A stretch of DNA of 64,000 nt from Varroa destructor (GCF_002443255.2 NW_019211455.1:58213164-58277163), one strand, 5' to 3'. Shown: positions 1 through 14,401, counted from the first letter of the stretch. Made by a program: numbers and translations. The notes: a model not told the origin generated them from the sequence alone.

Positions 1-1290
1 ACTGTACCATTGCTTCTGGCTGATGCTTCGATACTCTTATTAATGTTGCCGGTTCACACACGTTGCATCAGTTGACGCCGGCGCCTCCATTATTCCTCTG
101 ACGAGTCGACAAACAATCCCTTGCTTCCCCGTTCCGTTCTGCGCTAACTGTGTCTCGCCGATCGCACTTCTGCATCACCCACCCAAGCAACAACTTCTAC
201 GGCTGCTACACCTATCCTCATTTCATCTAAGGGGAGCAGTGTTACGGATATATATTTAAGGAATGTCTTGTATGTCCCTGGACATAACTCAATAGGTAAT
301 TGTAAACCACAGTCGTAGTAGTACTTACTACGCAAATAGCCGTACACGATTTGATTGCGGGCGTTCGTACGCTACCAAATATTCCAAGTTACCTTTGCCC
401 TAAGGTTGTATCTACAAACGTCGCGAGAAAGAATGGCAGAAGAACTGTTAGATTGCGATAAAGTGTAACAAGGGCAGAACGGGAAATTACAATAGTAAAT
501 ACGGTATAAGGCAAAACTCTATTTGTCCGAAACAGGACGCTAGTGCTTCACAATGCGCTTCTAAAACCTCATCAAGTGTTTGGTGTAAGTCTCGATCTCC
601 GATGTTTACTCGATTCGAGTTCTTGTGCCATACAGATCTGTATCATACTTATGCGAGTGCCGTCTCTTTCTATATATATATTACGGTCGACGTAAAGCCT
701 AAATTGGAGAAATACTATAGCTTCGCCGCCATAGTCTAATTCTCCGAGTTTTATCATTCCCACTTCCCGGCACAGCCTGCCCGCTAGACACTCTCTTCTT
801 TTCAACCCCCACTTCAAAGGGTGAAAATGCTGATGCAGCCTTATTTGGCATGTTCCGCTTTCAGCAAATTACAAATCACAACGTTGAGACATAAGCGTCA
901 TGTCGGGTGCGAGCTGTAACTACCAGGACACAATTGTAGACTGCCCCATGGTGCTCAAAAAGGGCCTGTATAGCATATCTAGATTCCATAGCACTGTTCC
1001 TGCATTACATACTCGTCCAAATCCCCGCGACTTAAACCATTCTTCACATCGTGCCACTTCAAAGTTATGCTTATCCTATGAAGTCCGCACTGGGACACGC
1101 TTAATTGTCAATAAGCTTATACTTAGGTCTCTTGTAGGATAAGGAACTATCGTCAAGTGCCCACGCACATTCGTACGCTAGTATGTAATAGTCGCTTTTA
1201 CAGGGAGAAACAAAAGGAGGCTAGAGAGTCCAGCGGCGACAGCGTCCGCGGGAGTTCTGGTCTCTCGAGAAAACGAGCAGCAGTAACCAA
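1..1290. other. no recognisable gene
   Basis: Mixed-composition DNA with only short, overlapping open frames on both strands. None has a recognisable motif, a convincing start context or a splice-site frame. No tRNA-like boxes or long repeat were seen. Confidence 0.5.
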
Positions 1291-1440
1291 ATGGTAGAAC
1301 GAATCGGCGAACCAAACGCCCGCTTGGTTCCCGCCCCCATTTCGACGATTCCACTGAAGCGTTCAGCGACTCCGTTCAAGGCGCGGCTACGCCTTCTTGC
1401 CCTGCTTCAGCCTCCCAGCGGCAGTGGCGAAGTCGGATAG
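1291..1440 (+). CDS. short GC-rich open frame, unidentified (possible exon)
   Basis: A 49-codon frame opens at an ATG in a fair context (accaaATGg) and ends at TAG 1438-1440. The same frame is open upstream to 1225, just after a TAG, giving about 70 codons in all. The peptide is Pro-, Arg- and Leu-rich (for example PAPISTIPLKRSATPFKARL) and lies in a local GC-rich island, so stops are expected to be scarce by composition. I recognise no domain. It could be a small exon, an upstream ORF or chance. The neighbouring sequence gives no second exon that I can join with confidence. Confidence 0.15.
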   Translation: MVERIGEPNARLVPAPISTIPLKRSATPFKARLRLLALLQPPSGSGEVG

Positions 1441-4040
1441 TTCTTAGTGGTTCAGCATTCCCTCGGCCACTACTACGAGTAGGGTAGCGTAAAAAAGAAG
1501 TCTGGCTGGTCAGGGTAGGCGGGCGATTACGAATGGAAACGGTGAAAGTGTGTCGTAGGTATAGCCGTAGTCGGAGTAGGCCGCTAAGCGCGGAAACTAG
1601 GAAAAATGGTAACAGCTGTCTGGGTGTGCCGCTTGGTAACTTGAAAATTATCGCGTCGGTCTATATCCTAAATATTAAATATGATCCTTAGTTGTGTGTG
1701 GAAAATTGTAGAGCAGCTATACCTCGCAAAGATCGATGTACTCTCTAATCAGTATTAGATTTTTTGGCTTGTTCAGGAAAAACATCTGTAGGAACTAAAC
1801 GTCTGAATGTATTGTGCAACTTCATAAGGTTGCTGACCTAATTTATAAGTATACAGCAATATCATACAGAACTTCCATCACTGCAGATTGGCAATAATCA
1901 AATCAAAGACCACGAGCACAAAGTCCTTTTCGATGCAGAGTTTCTCGAGCCTTGCTCAGGTCCTTTGGAGTTTCGGATAGATGTGTTATTTTGAAAAACG
2001 TTTGGTGAGACTTAATCAGTCTGTTGGTCAGCTGTTCGTTTGATTCGTGTCTCGCCTTTAAGTCATCTGCTAGCCGCTAGAAAATTTCATTGTTTGTCTA
2101 TAGTATTATACAGCTGTATACAAAGAAGAAAAAGTGTAAAATAATAGAGCCAGCCATTAGTCACAGCCAATCTCGATGGTTGGGAGTCTCTTCTATATTA
2201 CAATACACGAGAAATCCTTCAAAAACTTCACTCGCATGCATATCGTCCTCAGCGCCGACGACGATGTTTTCGTACCTGTTTATGCGGGGAACACAGTGAT
2301 GTTAACTTTCGGACTCTGAGGCGTTGTACTGGTATCGAATACGATACGACAAGGTGAGTGTACCCCTCTATCTATCTGTTCTTCGTATACTTGGCTTAAT
2401 GCAGCCTTCCTGCCTGCTTGTCTGTGTGTTCGATCGCGCAGACGTTGTCATGGATCAGCGTTAAGTGCCCAAATGAGCGGACAGTTGCACACAATACCAG
2501 ATTCTACTGCGCACGAAGAACTGGCTGAATATTAGCCGTTGTTGTTGGCGTTTCTATACCAGCAGATGGGAGAACCCCCGCCGAGCTTTGTATGCGGGGG
2601 ATATTTTTTGGGCGAAAATCTACCGTGATCATTGAGGCCATCACTACCACGCATTAGCGTCGTGTACAAACCAAACACACAACGAACCAACGATGAAATT
2701 GACGACTGGAAGAATGGACACACGACAGAAGAACGAACAACATCCATACAAACAGCGTACACGTCGCTTTATCAATCGTCGAGGGCATAATAAGGATAAA
2801 AAGAATGCCAGACGAGCTAAATATACACAGCAGATGAGTAGAGCCTCAGGCTTCAGCAGTAGCAATAGCGAAGAAGTGCTAAAACAGGGGCAACGAAAAG
2901 CCACTATGACCACCATGCATCTTCCAAAACTGACTTGCTCTAGGTGGTCAGGTGGCCTGATGCGAGCGGGGTACAGTCTTACCGCTAAGGACGGACGACC
3001 GTATAACCCCAGGTAAATTACACTGAACAGACAGGATTATGACTATCTCTGTGTTCGATAAAATATCGACAAGATGTGTGATCAAGCTGAGTCCAATAAA
3101 TTTTTCGTTTCTCTGATGCGACATGTAAATTGTCGTAGCTCTTGGAAGAAGTGCACACATAATATGTATTTCACTTAGTTTCCATATGTGACATAAAAAC
3201 CCACACAGGGCCTGTTGATTAAAACAACTTATGAAACTAATGATGTCGCTAATTGATGAAACTTTAAGATAGCATTGTATGATACATAAATATACCACCT
3301 AGCAACAGCGTAACAGGTTCAACTTTAGTACTGGAAATTGTTTTATCGAACTTGAAGCTCGTATGTGACTACTTCGGACCGTGCACAAAATTATTATTCA
3401 TTACGCGAAATTTGAAAGAGAACAAAAAATTCGCGTGTCTGTCATTTATAGGATAAATGTATCCGTGTCTTTAATGGTGAGTTCGCCTGCCATTCGTCCG
3501 TTAAAAATACTCTAACGGTAGCCATACGCATTAGGCCAAGCCTAAAGCCATTTTGTTTCAGCTGCCGTAATGTATATGCAGCGTCATATTCATGCTATAC
3601 AAGAAGTTTATCTGTGCCGCAGACTGATCAGATATTCGAACATCGGTTTCGACAATTGGTGATCATATCTGCCACTGTAATGACTACGATTATTATTTTA
3701 GGCTGATGCTGGCTTCGATCAATTTAGAAATTTTTCTGGTATCTGCTACGCTTTATAACAAGAAGTCGGTTGGTCGACCGACCAGAAAGATTATCACGTT
3801 GTCCTGTCCCACATTTGTTACCCTTCTCTTGCCGCCGTCGCCATTGTCTACCGGTCAGGCTTCGTCTGGTGCTACCCATATTGGCCCGGACATCCGCAGA
3901 TCCCATGGGCGAAGAGGAAAGCCGAAACCGATCTCGCTACGAGCCCCGATCCTAAGGGCTCGCTTCTCCGATCAAACGGGTACGAAAGGGGGTCTATATT
4001 GCTGAACTGCTGGTGCTTAGCGGTCGACGAGACGAATACT

Positions 4041-4065
4041 AGCAGCAGCAGCAGCAGCAGCAGCA
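4041..4065 (+). repeat. (AGC)n trinucleotide microsatellite
   Basis: Eight uninterrupted AGC units. On the minus strand this reads as a Leu run and on the plus strand as Ser/Gln/Ala, so it creates spurious open frames here. Confidence 0.95.
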
Positions 4066-6321
4066 CTACCAAGACCATGACGATAACGATTCGAGGGCGC
4101 GCGGGAATAATAGTGCAGAAAGAGGCTCCAACCCGAAGGCCAAATTTACTTGGTTAGCCCTGCTTAACGGAGAAATTTACTTTGAAATTGAATTAAATTC
4201 GAGAAATAGATTGAACTTGCGTCGTCAGTCGCTGCATTGAACTATTGGACGCCACACAAAGGCGCCGGAAGCCGGGAGGGACGGGGGATATTCTTTGCCA
4301 CTGCTAGTACAACTGGCCGATCCACAGAGAGGCCAAAACTGACCTTCCTAGGGAAAGGCGGAAGACGACGACAAGTCCGCCGTGTCTGTCTGTGTCTTTT
4401 CGGGTACGTTCGTGTGTATATGGGGTCGTCATGGGATGAAATGAGCGTTCGTTCGTTTCACCGCAGCAGAGCGGCAGCAGTCACTTCTCTTTCTATACTT
4501 CGATGCGCATCCATTCCCGATGGCGACTACTTCGCATGGCTTCCTCTATTCCGGCTGCCCCGCCAATTCTGCACTTTATCATGTAAAAATAACGCGGAAC
4601 TTCGGTGATTCACTAGCTTCACGGACTACTGGGACTAGTACCACTCCTATTACATGTGGCTCGTCATTTTCCGTCAAATCCGTTTTCATCGACTCGCTCA
4701 CTAGCTAACTTTCGCTTTTTTCGCTCTTTTAGCGGAGCCAGCTAAGCTTATGTCGGAAAATAGTATATCAAGATATTTTTAGCGGATCATTTGTGTTACT
4801 GGTACATATATCTTCTTCTGAGTAGAACTCAACGTTTCTTCTTATTTACTTAATCCGTCTGCCTATCTTAGATAGTGTTTCATTTTAAGAATGCTTCTGT
4901 TAAAAGTCATTTATGCACAATGAGCAAACGAGCAAGCCAACCAACATTATTCGGTAGCCTGCCACTAAAGGGCTACGCAAAGATACTTCTGCTTGCAATA
5001 AAACCTAGTTGGGAATTCTATCTCTTAGGAAGTTTTGAACCTATGATTGTTATTATACTCTTGCGTATCCGTACGTTTTAATGGAACATTTGCATGATTA
5101 TTATTAATAAGGTAAGTCCTAAAGATTCATTCCTGTCCTAGCTTCTTTCTTATCTTACCAGCTTATGTTTTTGCTGAATATGGGTTCATTTAAGGGGCAA
5201 AATTATTTTTAGTTAGAATAATGCAACAGAAGATCGGTTTTATGAGCATAATTTGTTGTTCTACCACGTAGGCATGTGTAGTCGTCGGTTCCACCCGATA
5301 TATCAGTGCTATCCTCCTACTTTACAAAGAATTCTATTTAGGCAGCTTTAAAGTTGCTCATTTCGTAAGATCAAGCGTATCTAGGATACGAACAGGCTCT
5401 TGTAGATGTGTGGGATGTTAAGCGCGCGATCAGAAACGCGTGCTTCAGATGAGGATGGATTTCATATTTGCTAAGCTGACGGTCAGTAATATCGAGGGCT
5501 TACGGCTGTCGTTCTATCCGGCTGACAGTTGGTTGTCAAACTCAGCAACCAAACAACGTTAGAATAAAATACGGTGAACCCAATATATATCGTACCGAAT
5601 CGCTGAACGGCATCTGATAGGTGAGGTCGAAAGGGAGGTACGTTCCGTCGAGCCACTGCTAGCAAATAGATAACCGATGTCAGGATTGATACGTCGTCGA
5701 TGAGATGTTTTCGATACGGTATCGTAATCTTTTGGATTTATCTGTGCGTTGAATTTGGTCGACGGCTCGCCGAGTCTATCTATTGGCATTGGATTGATCG
5801 CAAAACGCTAACGTAAAAACGAGTCCCTGATAGGAGGTGATGCTTCGTGTGTAGTCGAAACGGCTAAGGGAGTTAGCTACTGTTGATAGGTGTCACATCA
5901 TAATGCGAGTATTCTGATATTAGAAATCGGGCAAATGCATCGACGGACATGTTCGGGTGGATACGTTCCTTACGCAATGTAATAGTTAAATAATGCTGGA
6001 AAAACTGATCCAAAACCAAATTTGACAAACGTATTGACAAATGATCTTAAAGAGATGACATTAAGCATAAGAAAAAACTTTCATATGATTTAAATTTCGT
6101 TCTATCAAATGTATTAAAGACTAGGTTAAAATCACATGATCAAAGAGGTACACAAAAGTTCATCGTCAACGCGGATGGCCAAATCTCTGGTTGAAAGAGA
6201 CCAGGAGTCGTCGCTTCCTAGTCCAGCTAACAGCATCTACTGTATGACCTGTGCAAACAGGGGAAGCTGAAGCTCACCGGCACTGCATTGTCCTTAATAT
6301 CTTAAATGTTTATACCAGCCC

Positions 6322-6351
6322 TAACAACAACAACAACAACAACAACAACAA
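6322..6351 (+). repeat. (AAC)n trinucleotide microsatellite
   Basis: Nine or more perfect AAC units with no interruption, in otherwise non-repetitive AT-rich DNA. Confidence 0.95.
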
Positions 6352-9300
6352 ATGTAAATGTGTCCAACAAATTGATTGAGCGAGTGCTTGGTTCCCGTAA
6401 GAGCAATTTCAATGTGTTTCTAGATAGCAAGTTTTAGCGTACTGATGAACCCCATAGCTTCTAGCCTTGCTCGCAAATTTTTGTTCATACTCAGCCACCA
6501 TCATATAATGACTTTTTGTTCATTTTCTTATTTGAAGTGTTGTCCCACCGTCTATCCTTCTCCTGCTGATAACAATGAAGTTACTTGATGGCGCTAATTC
6601 GATAACTACCCCTCATCTTTCTTTGGCTTTTCGTGGGTGCCAGATGGGAGGAGTGATTCTACTGGTACATAGCTAACGAACAGATTTTTCTAGATAGCTA
6701 TACTGACGTTTTAGATAAGCTGGTTTTAATAACGACTTTACTGGCTGACTGCGGCTGAATTTACGGGCCATTTGCCTAATATGTCATTGCCTAATATCTT
6801 TCTCATAGCTCCTACTATGTAGAGAGCCCCAATTAGCTGTAGGTGGATCTTCGTTTTTTCGCCTACGTAAAACAACAATACGTTAACATTCAGTTGTAAC
6901 GTAACAGTGACGTTCAGAAATGCTCTAAGGTCCAGTAAACTGTCTCCTCCTGTCATCTACATAGCAACGAGAAGGGCAGACCAAATTCACCTTCAAAACA
7001 ACACTTGTCGCTGACTTTAAGTAACCACAAGCTAATATATCATGGGATTTTGAAAAAATATTCCTCACTATTTCGCATGATCATAATATTAACAATCGCT
7101 CAGGAAAAGCTGAACTAGCATTTTTGCGGAATCAAGAGATAGACGATTAGCGGAAGGTGCAACCTAGAACAGCTTCTTTCCATAGCCGTTTATAAGTTCA
7201 GCATGCGCATTGATTCAGTTGTATGAAAACGCTCACTGATAAAACGATACGGGCCTTTTCAAGCTGTGGGTAAAAGAAGTTTATGTAGGAGGGCGTGTTA
7301 AAGCTATTTCTTGGGTAACACTTGCATTGTGCAGCTGGGCGACCCCTATAAGCGCGGCGACGAGTATAATGAACGAGTTGGTGAGCAGGCAAAGAAAAGA
7401 CGAAACGCAAAAAGGAAGAAAGATGAGAATTCAATGACAAGTCGAATTTCTAGTTTGGTTTTTCTCTCCTTTGCTTATCTTCTAGCCTCTTAGTTTGGCA
7501 AAAATGCAACAGGCAGTAAGACCTGCAGTCGTCGCCTTTTTCATCCCCTTCTTGCGAAGTCTCTATGCCCATCTGGGTGGAACCGTTGGAGTGAAAGGCT
7601 GAACTGAACAATCTGCGAGGTACTGCATCCCAGCCCACGAAAGATCTGCGTCGTTTTCCGGCCGAGTTCCGGTTGTTCACCGAGAACGCCTCAGGAGAGG
7701 CGCGGATGCAGTGCGGTTTTTTGAGGTGTCGAAGTTTGAACCAACGACCCGACGATTTCAGTATTTTGCATTCAGCGGATGTGCTCGAAGAAATTCAGCG
7801 GAACTGGCAGTCTGCTAACACCAGTCCCAGAACGAATCGTGCAAATATCATTGGCTAAGCTATGATTTTCAGCAGCCTATATTGCCCAATACCATATCGG
7901 AACATTTTCAAAACCCCTCGTTATGTATATCACAATTGTCAATATTGCGGTATTTTAGACACTGATTGAATATATTCTATAATAGTCCAATAATTTAACT
8001 CCATACTGAAATACACAACTATAAAGCCTAAATTTAAAACAGTTTAATATAATATTGGGCGCAGTAAGTAACTGCAAATTAACTTCTTTTCTTTACGTGC
8101 GGCGGGAGTTCATATGTAGAAGGCATCGTGATACTATAAAATTTTCAATTCCTTTTCAATAAATAATGCTGCAATTGATGTATTGATTTTCAGTTCCAAG
8201 AATATCCACTGACGTAGACATTTTGAATTCATTGCTATTTTATTTGGTTAGGATATAAACACTTTTTCTAATACCGGTACAAACTCTGTTAAACGCGGTG
8301 AACCTGAGGAAAGCAGGCTCTGATTTGTTTAAACAGGACCTCGCGATTTTCGCTGGCTAGGTGAACACAAATTACGCCCTTTGCCTATTAACGATCAAGT
8401 CATCCAGTATGCAAATAAAGGAAAAAGCTGACTTATGTATGGGGGTGGTGCTGAGAAATCACCAGCAAAATCTCGATTTCACTTTTGAACTAATAGCTGA
8501 CCAGTCAACAAAATGGGGCGACGTGAACTCGATACACCTGGGCTGCGCGGTAGCGCTTGGGCTAATCTTCGTTAATCAAACCAGGAGGTTTCGGTTCGCT
8601 CAGCTATTCCTTAGCCCATACGCTTTCGCCCTCGCCAGCAAGGTTCAAAGTGGCGAGTGGCAGTTAACGAGCTGCTGAGCATCGAAATAGACTTCAATAT
8701 TCCTTTTTAAGGCGACGCGGCGTTGAAGACGCCGTTATCTAGAGGTTTAAAACTAAGGAATCATCGGCGAAGGCCAGACCCTTTTTTCGTTGACGAACAA
8801 CCTAACTCAGATTTTCAGTTGTCTTAAAGGAGCGATCTACTACTGCACGCAGACATCTAGGGTTTGTATGAACGGAGCACTCTCATGCGGGTGGTGATTG
8901 TATCCTGAGACGTCATGATGTCTAGACTGCTATAGTGTGATAGAGACAGAGATAGGCTGGCGTTCAAATTACAATTTTTAAAGATACGATAAAGCTTACC
9001 TTCAAAAGATAAAATATCCCACAATCACCATTAACTTTTATGATCCATCGGCTTCATCAAAACATAAAAATATGTAATATTCATCAGATCATCAAATACA
9101 TATCTGGCTTATCATTTATATCTTTAATAGACAGTACTGACTGTCTTGTGGTTTATACCAGATATAAGTAATTCAAGGTACCGTATGTGAAATGCCACTG
9201 CAACAATATGTCCAATACGATGGCAGCTTAACATTTCTTGTTAGTCAGAAATGCATAATGTTTTATTTGAATACCGGTGCTTTGTTTAGGCTGGGGGGCT

Positions 9301-11865
9301 TGTAGATTATCCAGGCTCAGTTGTATCACCTCAAGAAAATTTACGCCATAGGAACAAAATCCACAATATAAACAGCACACATTTTAGCCATGATATCGTA
9401 GACTCACCAGCTCTAGTATGCAAACTGTCGGTAAGATAAGTTTGCCCGTGATGTACCTACTGTGGCCTTCTTTATGATAGCCTAAATTCTTCGATTACTA
9501 CTTCACTAACGTCTTTTCTCATTGGTCGAACTTCTGAGAAGATGCTTCAGACGAACACGGTAGCAGGAATAAGCTTGTTTAAAATGCCAGGCGTAATTGC
9601 GAGATATGTCTGCCTGAGTGTGTCTGTGTAGGCCTATACCCCAGAACCTAGAGGATGGCGTAAACGAACCGGCCATTTTAGCCAGTATCTCAGCCCACGA
9701 TGATGTTTATTTAAGGGATAGGGATACTTGAACAGACTGTGAGCAAAGTTGGAGTTAGTGAGTAAAGCGTGCGCAGTGGTTGCCCGTTTTCTGGTGCTGC
9801 AGGAGCCTGAAGAAACGCAAAAGCATGCCATCCATACGAAGTGCTGTGAAAGAAAGCAGAATTGCAGAAGACATCTATTTATCTACCCGACTTAGCAGTC
9901 AGCTTGCGTTGCACAACTTTCTGTCGAAGTTTAAGAAGGCTCCAGCTCGGCTCTGAACTCTCTCTGAATCACGTGCCCTGCCATGGCGTTTGATCCTAAA
10001 CGGAGCGTTTAAGATGCGCGAGGACAACGACGACAAGGCGTCACTCAGTCTCCTAGCTTGCTGGTGGTGCTTCGGCCTGAGTTGACCGACAATTTTCGTA
10101 GACGGTCCATTGGCGACGATGACGACGTCGGAAGAGACAGCAGCAGAAGCCAATGAAAGGGCTCGTTGGCCAATCTAAACGAGGCCAAACAGCTAACATT
10201 TTGCGTTCTTGGATAGGCCAAACCGAGAACAGCATCACAGGCTAAGGGAATATGGCCGGAGCCCGAGACTTTCGGGCTGCCATTTAAGTGATTAATGATA
10301 TTTCCATATGGATGATTTGCGTACAAAGTAACAACAGACCACCAAAAGAAATAATGAAAGATATGACAGTGAGATGGTGAGGGCAAGATAACACGATGCT
10401 CAAGTGAGGGCGAGAGACGACGTGAACACTGATTCCTGCGTCTCTGAAACCGGAGTTCAAATTGATGGCTTAATAAATTGGCTAGCATATTTTTAAATAC
10501 AGCAATATTTGCTTAGAATAAGCCTTCTGCAAACGCAATTATACGGTTTGAACCCTAAACCTTCACTTTTCTGTTCTTCGCTTCGTTCTGAACTTCGCTT
10601 CAAATCTGCAGTTCAATAATAATAATAAATATATTGTTCGGTTCTAGCTTCATCGCATCGAATGACTCTGGTTTTGGAACACAGACCTCAAACGGACCTA
10701 AAGGGAAGTGCTGCTAACATATTCGCTAGGTAATGCAAATCTTATTCATCAGTTTTGCCAAGAAACAGGCACATAACAATTAGAAAACGCAATGAAATCT
10801 GTGGAAAAAACCCAGGTTCTTCTATCATTCTAGTTAGTTCCCTTTGCAGACTAGGCTTAATAGCACAAAGCAAAAACACACGTTGAAAGTATGTATAATA
10901 GATCCACTCTTTTGCGAATATTCTACATGCCTTAATGACCTCCCCGTTGTATGCGTCTCGCAAAAAGCGTTATCAAAGCCTCGATTATTTAAACAAGCAT
11001 TAACTTCTTGTGATACAATACGTTTACTTAAAGGATTATGGTTTAGTTATTTGTTATTTTTACATTGTCTCGTAAAGCCTTGAAACGATATATACGGCCG
11101 TTGCCTTGTGCCTTGTTTGTGTGGTGAAAAACTGAACCGATTAGGACAAAATGGGTCGTGCTGACAACTACCTACACACCCGTACGTACGCGTAAGGAAA
11201 GCCAACGAAAGGTCGACATGGCCGACTCACAGATCTACGTACCAATTTGCCAGCTATTCTGTTCTGTGTGCTTTCTTCATAGTCCCGCTCGTCGTGGTAT
11301 GGAAAAGCGTGGCGAGAGTTTGTTAGGAAAGCATTTCGTGAAGAGTAGGTGCTTCATCGATCGTTATATGGACGAACTGCCCTGCCTATACAAGGACAGA
11401 CAAAAGCTATTCGTCTATTACCGTCTTGAGTTTACCTATCGTATGCAGTTGTTGGATCCATTGCTGCCGTTGCTTCTCGTGCGTACTATCATATTTTTCG
11501 TTTGCCCCAAATGAAACTGTCACAACGCGCAAAATGAAGCAGAACTACAGAGCAAAGCCAAAGCATAAAATGACAGGATAAAATATTAATTAGCGATGTA
11601 ATTGCATCGGACGTAGACTGATCGGGATTTTTGTCAGAAAAACTACCAAATACCCATTTATTGTATATCAATAATGTATCAGGTATATGTTTGCCACTTT
11701 ATAGACCAAGCGACTATGACAATACACACTCAGAATAGGGACCGCGGGTCGGAAAAGACACTAAGGTGGCTTCTTAACGTAAATATCGGAATAACGAAGA
11801 TTACCAGTCAAATCAGCCTACGTATGTTACACAATGCACAAGACTGTCCATAGCAATCTAAAAAT

Positions 11866-11879
11866 GTTTTTTTTTTTTT
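11866..11879 (+). repeat. poly-T tract
   Basis: A run of 14 T flanked by non-repetitive sequence. It could be the tail of a retroposed element on the minus strand, but no body was recognised. Confidence 0.9.
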
Positions 11880-13735
11880 CAAATAAAACTCTCACTCAAT
11901 TTTCCTTTGTCGGTTTTTATGCACGAACCACGACCTGATAAAACCCATATACTGAAACTATTACTAACTTAACTCTCTTTGACATTAATATGGCCATCAT
12001 CGCCGTCGACGTCTACAAGAGGCCAATGATCTCGAAAAGGGTCCAGTCGCCAAAGTGCTCTTCGCTCATGTTCTTCCCATCTGATCTCTCGCCAATTTGC
12101 CAATTAATCGCACGCTGCAGTGACTGTGTGTGTTATTGGATTACAATTAAAACAAATTTATATTTGTGTTGCGTATGCCAATCTTGTTAATCCTTTATCG
12201 AGTATTATTGTGAATACACGATTACCCGAGGCCCATTTTCGAAGTAAGTTCTTTAGCGCTCCCTTATATTATCACAGAACGCGGCTTTCTAAGTTACAGT
12301 TTAATAGAGGAAGAGGCTTTTATGTGTCCGCAGACGACGGATTTTCGAAAACGACACCCATCTGAATAGTACGTTTCCTTTAATATCCCTTTATCTCATA
12401 CCGACCATCGTCAGTTGTTGTTGTTACTGTCGTTTGTTTTTTTATGTCTGGTAGTCACCCGCTTTTTTTTGTTCCTTTGTGTGTAGAACATAATCTATAT
12501 GTGTATAAAAAATTAGACCCATGTGCCAGTTTCATCTGAATCCGTGCGGACAAGCAGACGTTTGCTCGCGACGGAAATAGGAAAGTTGTCGCCCGAGCTA
12601 TAGCAACATGAAACGGATGAGCTAGGCACAACATACGATTGAAATCTTAGCAAAAGCTTTACCATTGAAGTTCTGACTCTCGCGTCTACTTCCGTTCTCG
12701 TGGCTGATTTTGGCCAGCTTTACCTCTGCATACGGCACGCGTTGCCAAGACCTCTGCGAAGGACAACCTGGCTTTAGCGAGTATACACAGGTCGGTCGGC
12801 ACTGGCAAAGGCAGAAACTTCACATTTTTATTATCCTACAAGCGATCGGTGACAAAGGAAACGTCATCGTGTGTGATCATCACCCCATCACAGCAACCGC
12901 CCCCCGCATCACTACCAGTATTCGTTCACTCCTCCTTGCTGATCGCACATCTATTGGCAGTGACGCGTGGCAATGTTGTTTTGTGTATGGCGCGTTTTCG
13001 TTTTTCAGTGAAACGTTGTTTCCTTTGTTGTGCCTGCTATCCCGTCTGGCCTTTTCCCCTGTTGTCTTTTCACTGTTGGGACTGGTGATGGTGGCCATGG
13101 CAATGTTGCTCCCCTTTTGCTGTTACTATTGTCCGTACCGCCAAAGCAGAATCTCAACAAGTTGCGAACCGATTTTGATGAATTCGCCTTTTCCTTCGCT
13201 CTGATCCTGCTTCTACTCTGGCAATTTCTCGTTATCTATTGCAGCAGCAGCAATAGCAATGGCACCGTGTACCATAGGTGCTTGTCTGACTTGCTTTCCT
13301 GTTCGCTGTAGTACCCTCTAGTCACTATGCAAAATGCAACGAATGAATGACTTAAGAGTGAGTACGAAACGTGCGTATTTATATGTTTGTGTAGGCACGT
13401 TTGAGAGAATATTCCGCTGGCTTCAGTTTCGTTCAAGGCTTCATTTATTCAAAGGGTAAAATTCAAACCTTCGAAACGACGGGGAACCCGAAGAGAGCTT
13501 CGTGGCTCACGATCCTTATATATCATCCTTGAGAAAGCAGAACAATGGAAACGTACTGAGGAATATGTAACAAACATAATAGAATTGAATATAGACGTGA
13601 TAAATGCGCGTGTTAAATTTATAGAACATACACTTGTAAGCGATAAACATTATCTTTATTCACTTATATCTACGTCGAGATAAAAGAAAAATGTATAGAT
13701 AGTTTGGGAATTTAACTTAAAAAATTGAGACGATT

Positions 13736-13789
13736 ATGGTTGGAATAATTTGTCTCTTTACTATAAGTCTACTTTTTTCTTTCTCGTCG
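13736..13789 (+). CDS. possible first exon encoding a signal peptide
   Basis: An ATG opens 18 codons reading MVGIICLFTISLLFSFSS, a very hydrophobic segment of signal-peptide type. It is followed at once by TCG/GTAAGTG, a near-consensus 5' splice donor with GT at 13790-13791, so the exon would end in phase 0. The same frame stays open without splicing to 13939. No downstream exon was identified. The hydrophobicity comes partly from a T-rich run (tttttctttctcg), so chance is a serious alternative. Confidence 0.2.
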
Positions 13790-14401
13790 GTAAGTGTGCT
13801 TCTAGATAGTGCACTAATTCATGCCTTTGTTTATAGTAGACCCATACAGCAGCTGCTTTACATTCGCAAAATCAAGGTTTTTGAGAGCGGGCCATTCTTG
13901 AGCACGGCAATGCGCGTGTTTGTCTCGGTAAGATCCTGAGCGCAGTTCTAAGTTCTACTAGAATTTCAATCTTTTCTTGAACCTTTCCCACCTAGCGATA
14001 GATTGGTGACAAAAGCACAAGATCTTGTCATGATAGGGCCACATGACACTTACGATCAAGATTCTCGGTAGCATCTCATTGGAAATTCATAGCCACTAAC
14101 ACCCTGCCTTGAACCCCCGCAAAGGCCCTTCGAGTGAATTTGACAGTGTGTGGCAACAGCTACAGTCCTGATTGCTATGTTGGGTCTACACATCCGTGGG
14201 GGCCAAAAAGTCAACCCATAAAATACTTCTTTCTGCATCTGCACATTAGAGTGAAACCTGTTCTACAGGGTAAGCACCTGTTGCATGCGAATACTCATAT
14301 AGACGGCTACGCCTTTCAGGGTAAATTGACCCCTTAAACAGAAACGTGAACTTGCGAAGCGAACGCACTTGAACAGCAAAGTATTAATGGTATTGGCATA
14401 A

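Larger units (their letters stand above)
1441..13735. other. gene-poor stretch, no recognisable coding sequence apart from listed repeats
   Basis: Alternating AT-rich and moderately GC-rich blocks. The open frames (for example 2948-3298 minus, 8361-8678 plus, 10045-10488 minus, 11158-11514 plus, 12710-13204 plus) have no recognisable domain and overlap frames on the opposite strand. The 12.7-13.2 kb frame begins at TTG and lacks an early ATG. Donor-like AAG/GT[AG]AGT sites occur near 2351 and 5111, but I could not attach them to a convincing open frame. Confidence 0.45.

Noticed and set aside
2948..3298. 116-codon minus-strand frame in AT-rich DNA.
   Set aside because: No recognised domain; low-complexity hydrophobic composition.
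4875..5081. Frame containing MSKRASQPTLFGS before a perfect AAG/GTAAGT at 5111.
   Set aside because: The frame stops at 5081 before the donor, and no other frame reaches it without stops.
10045..10488. 147-codon minus-strand open frame.
   Set aside because: No motif or splice context. Its length is within what chance gives in this much sequence, and two other minus frames overlap it.
12710..13204. Longest open frame in the window (164 codons, plus strand).
   Set aside because: It starts at TTG, has no early ATG, shows no domain, and overlaps open frames in other phases and on the minus strand.
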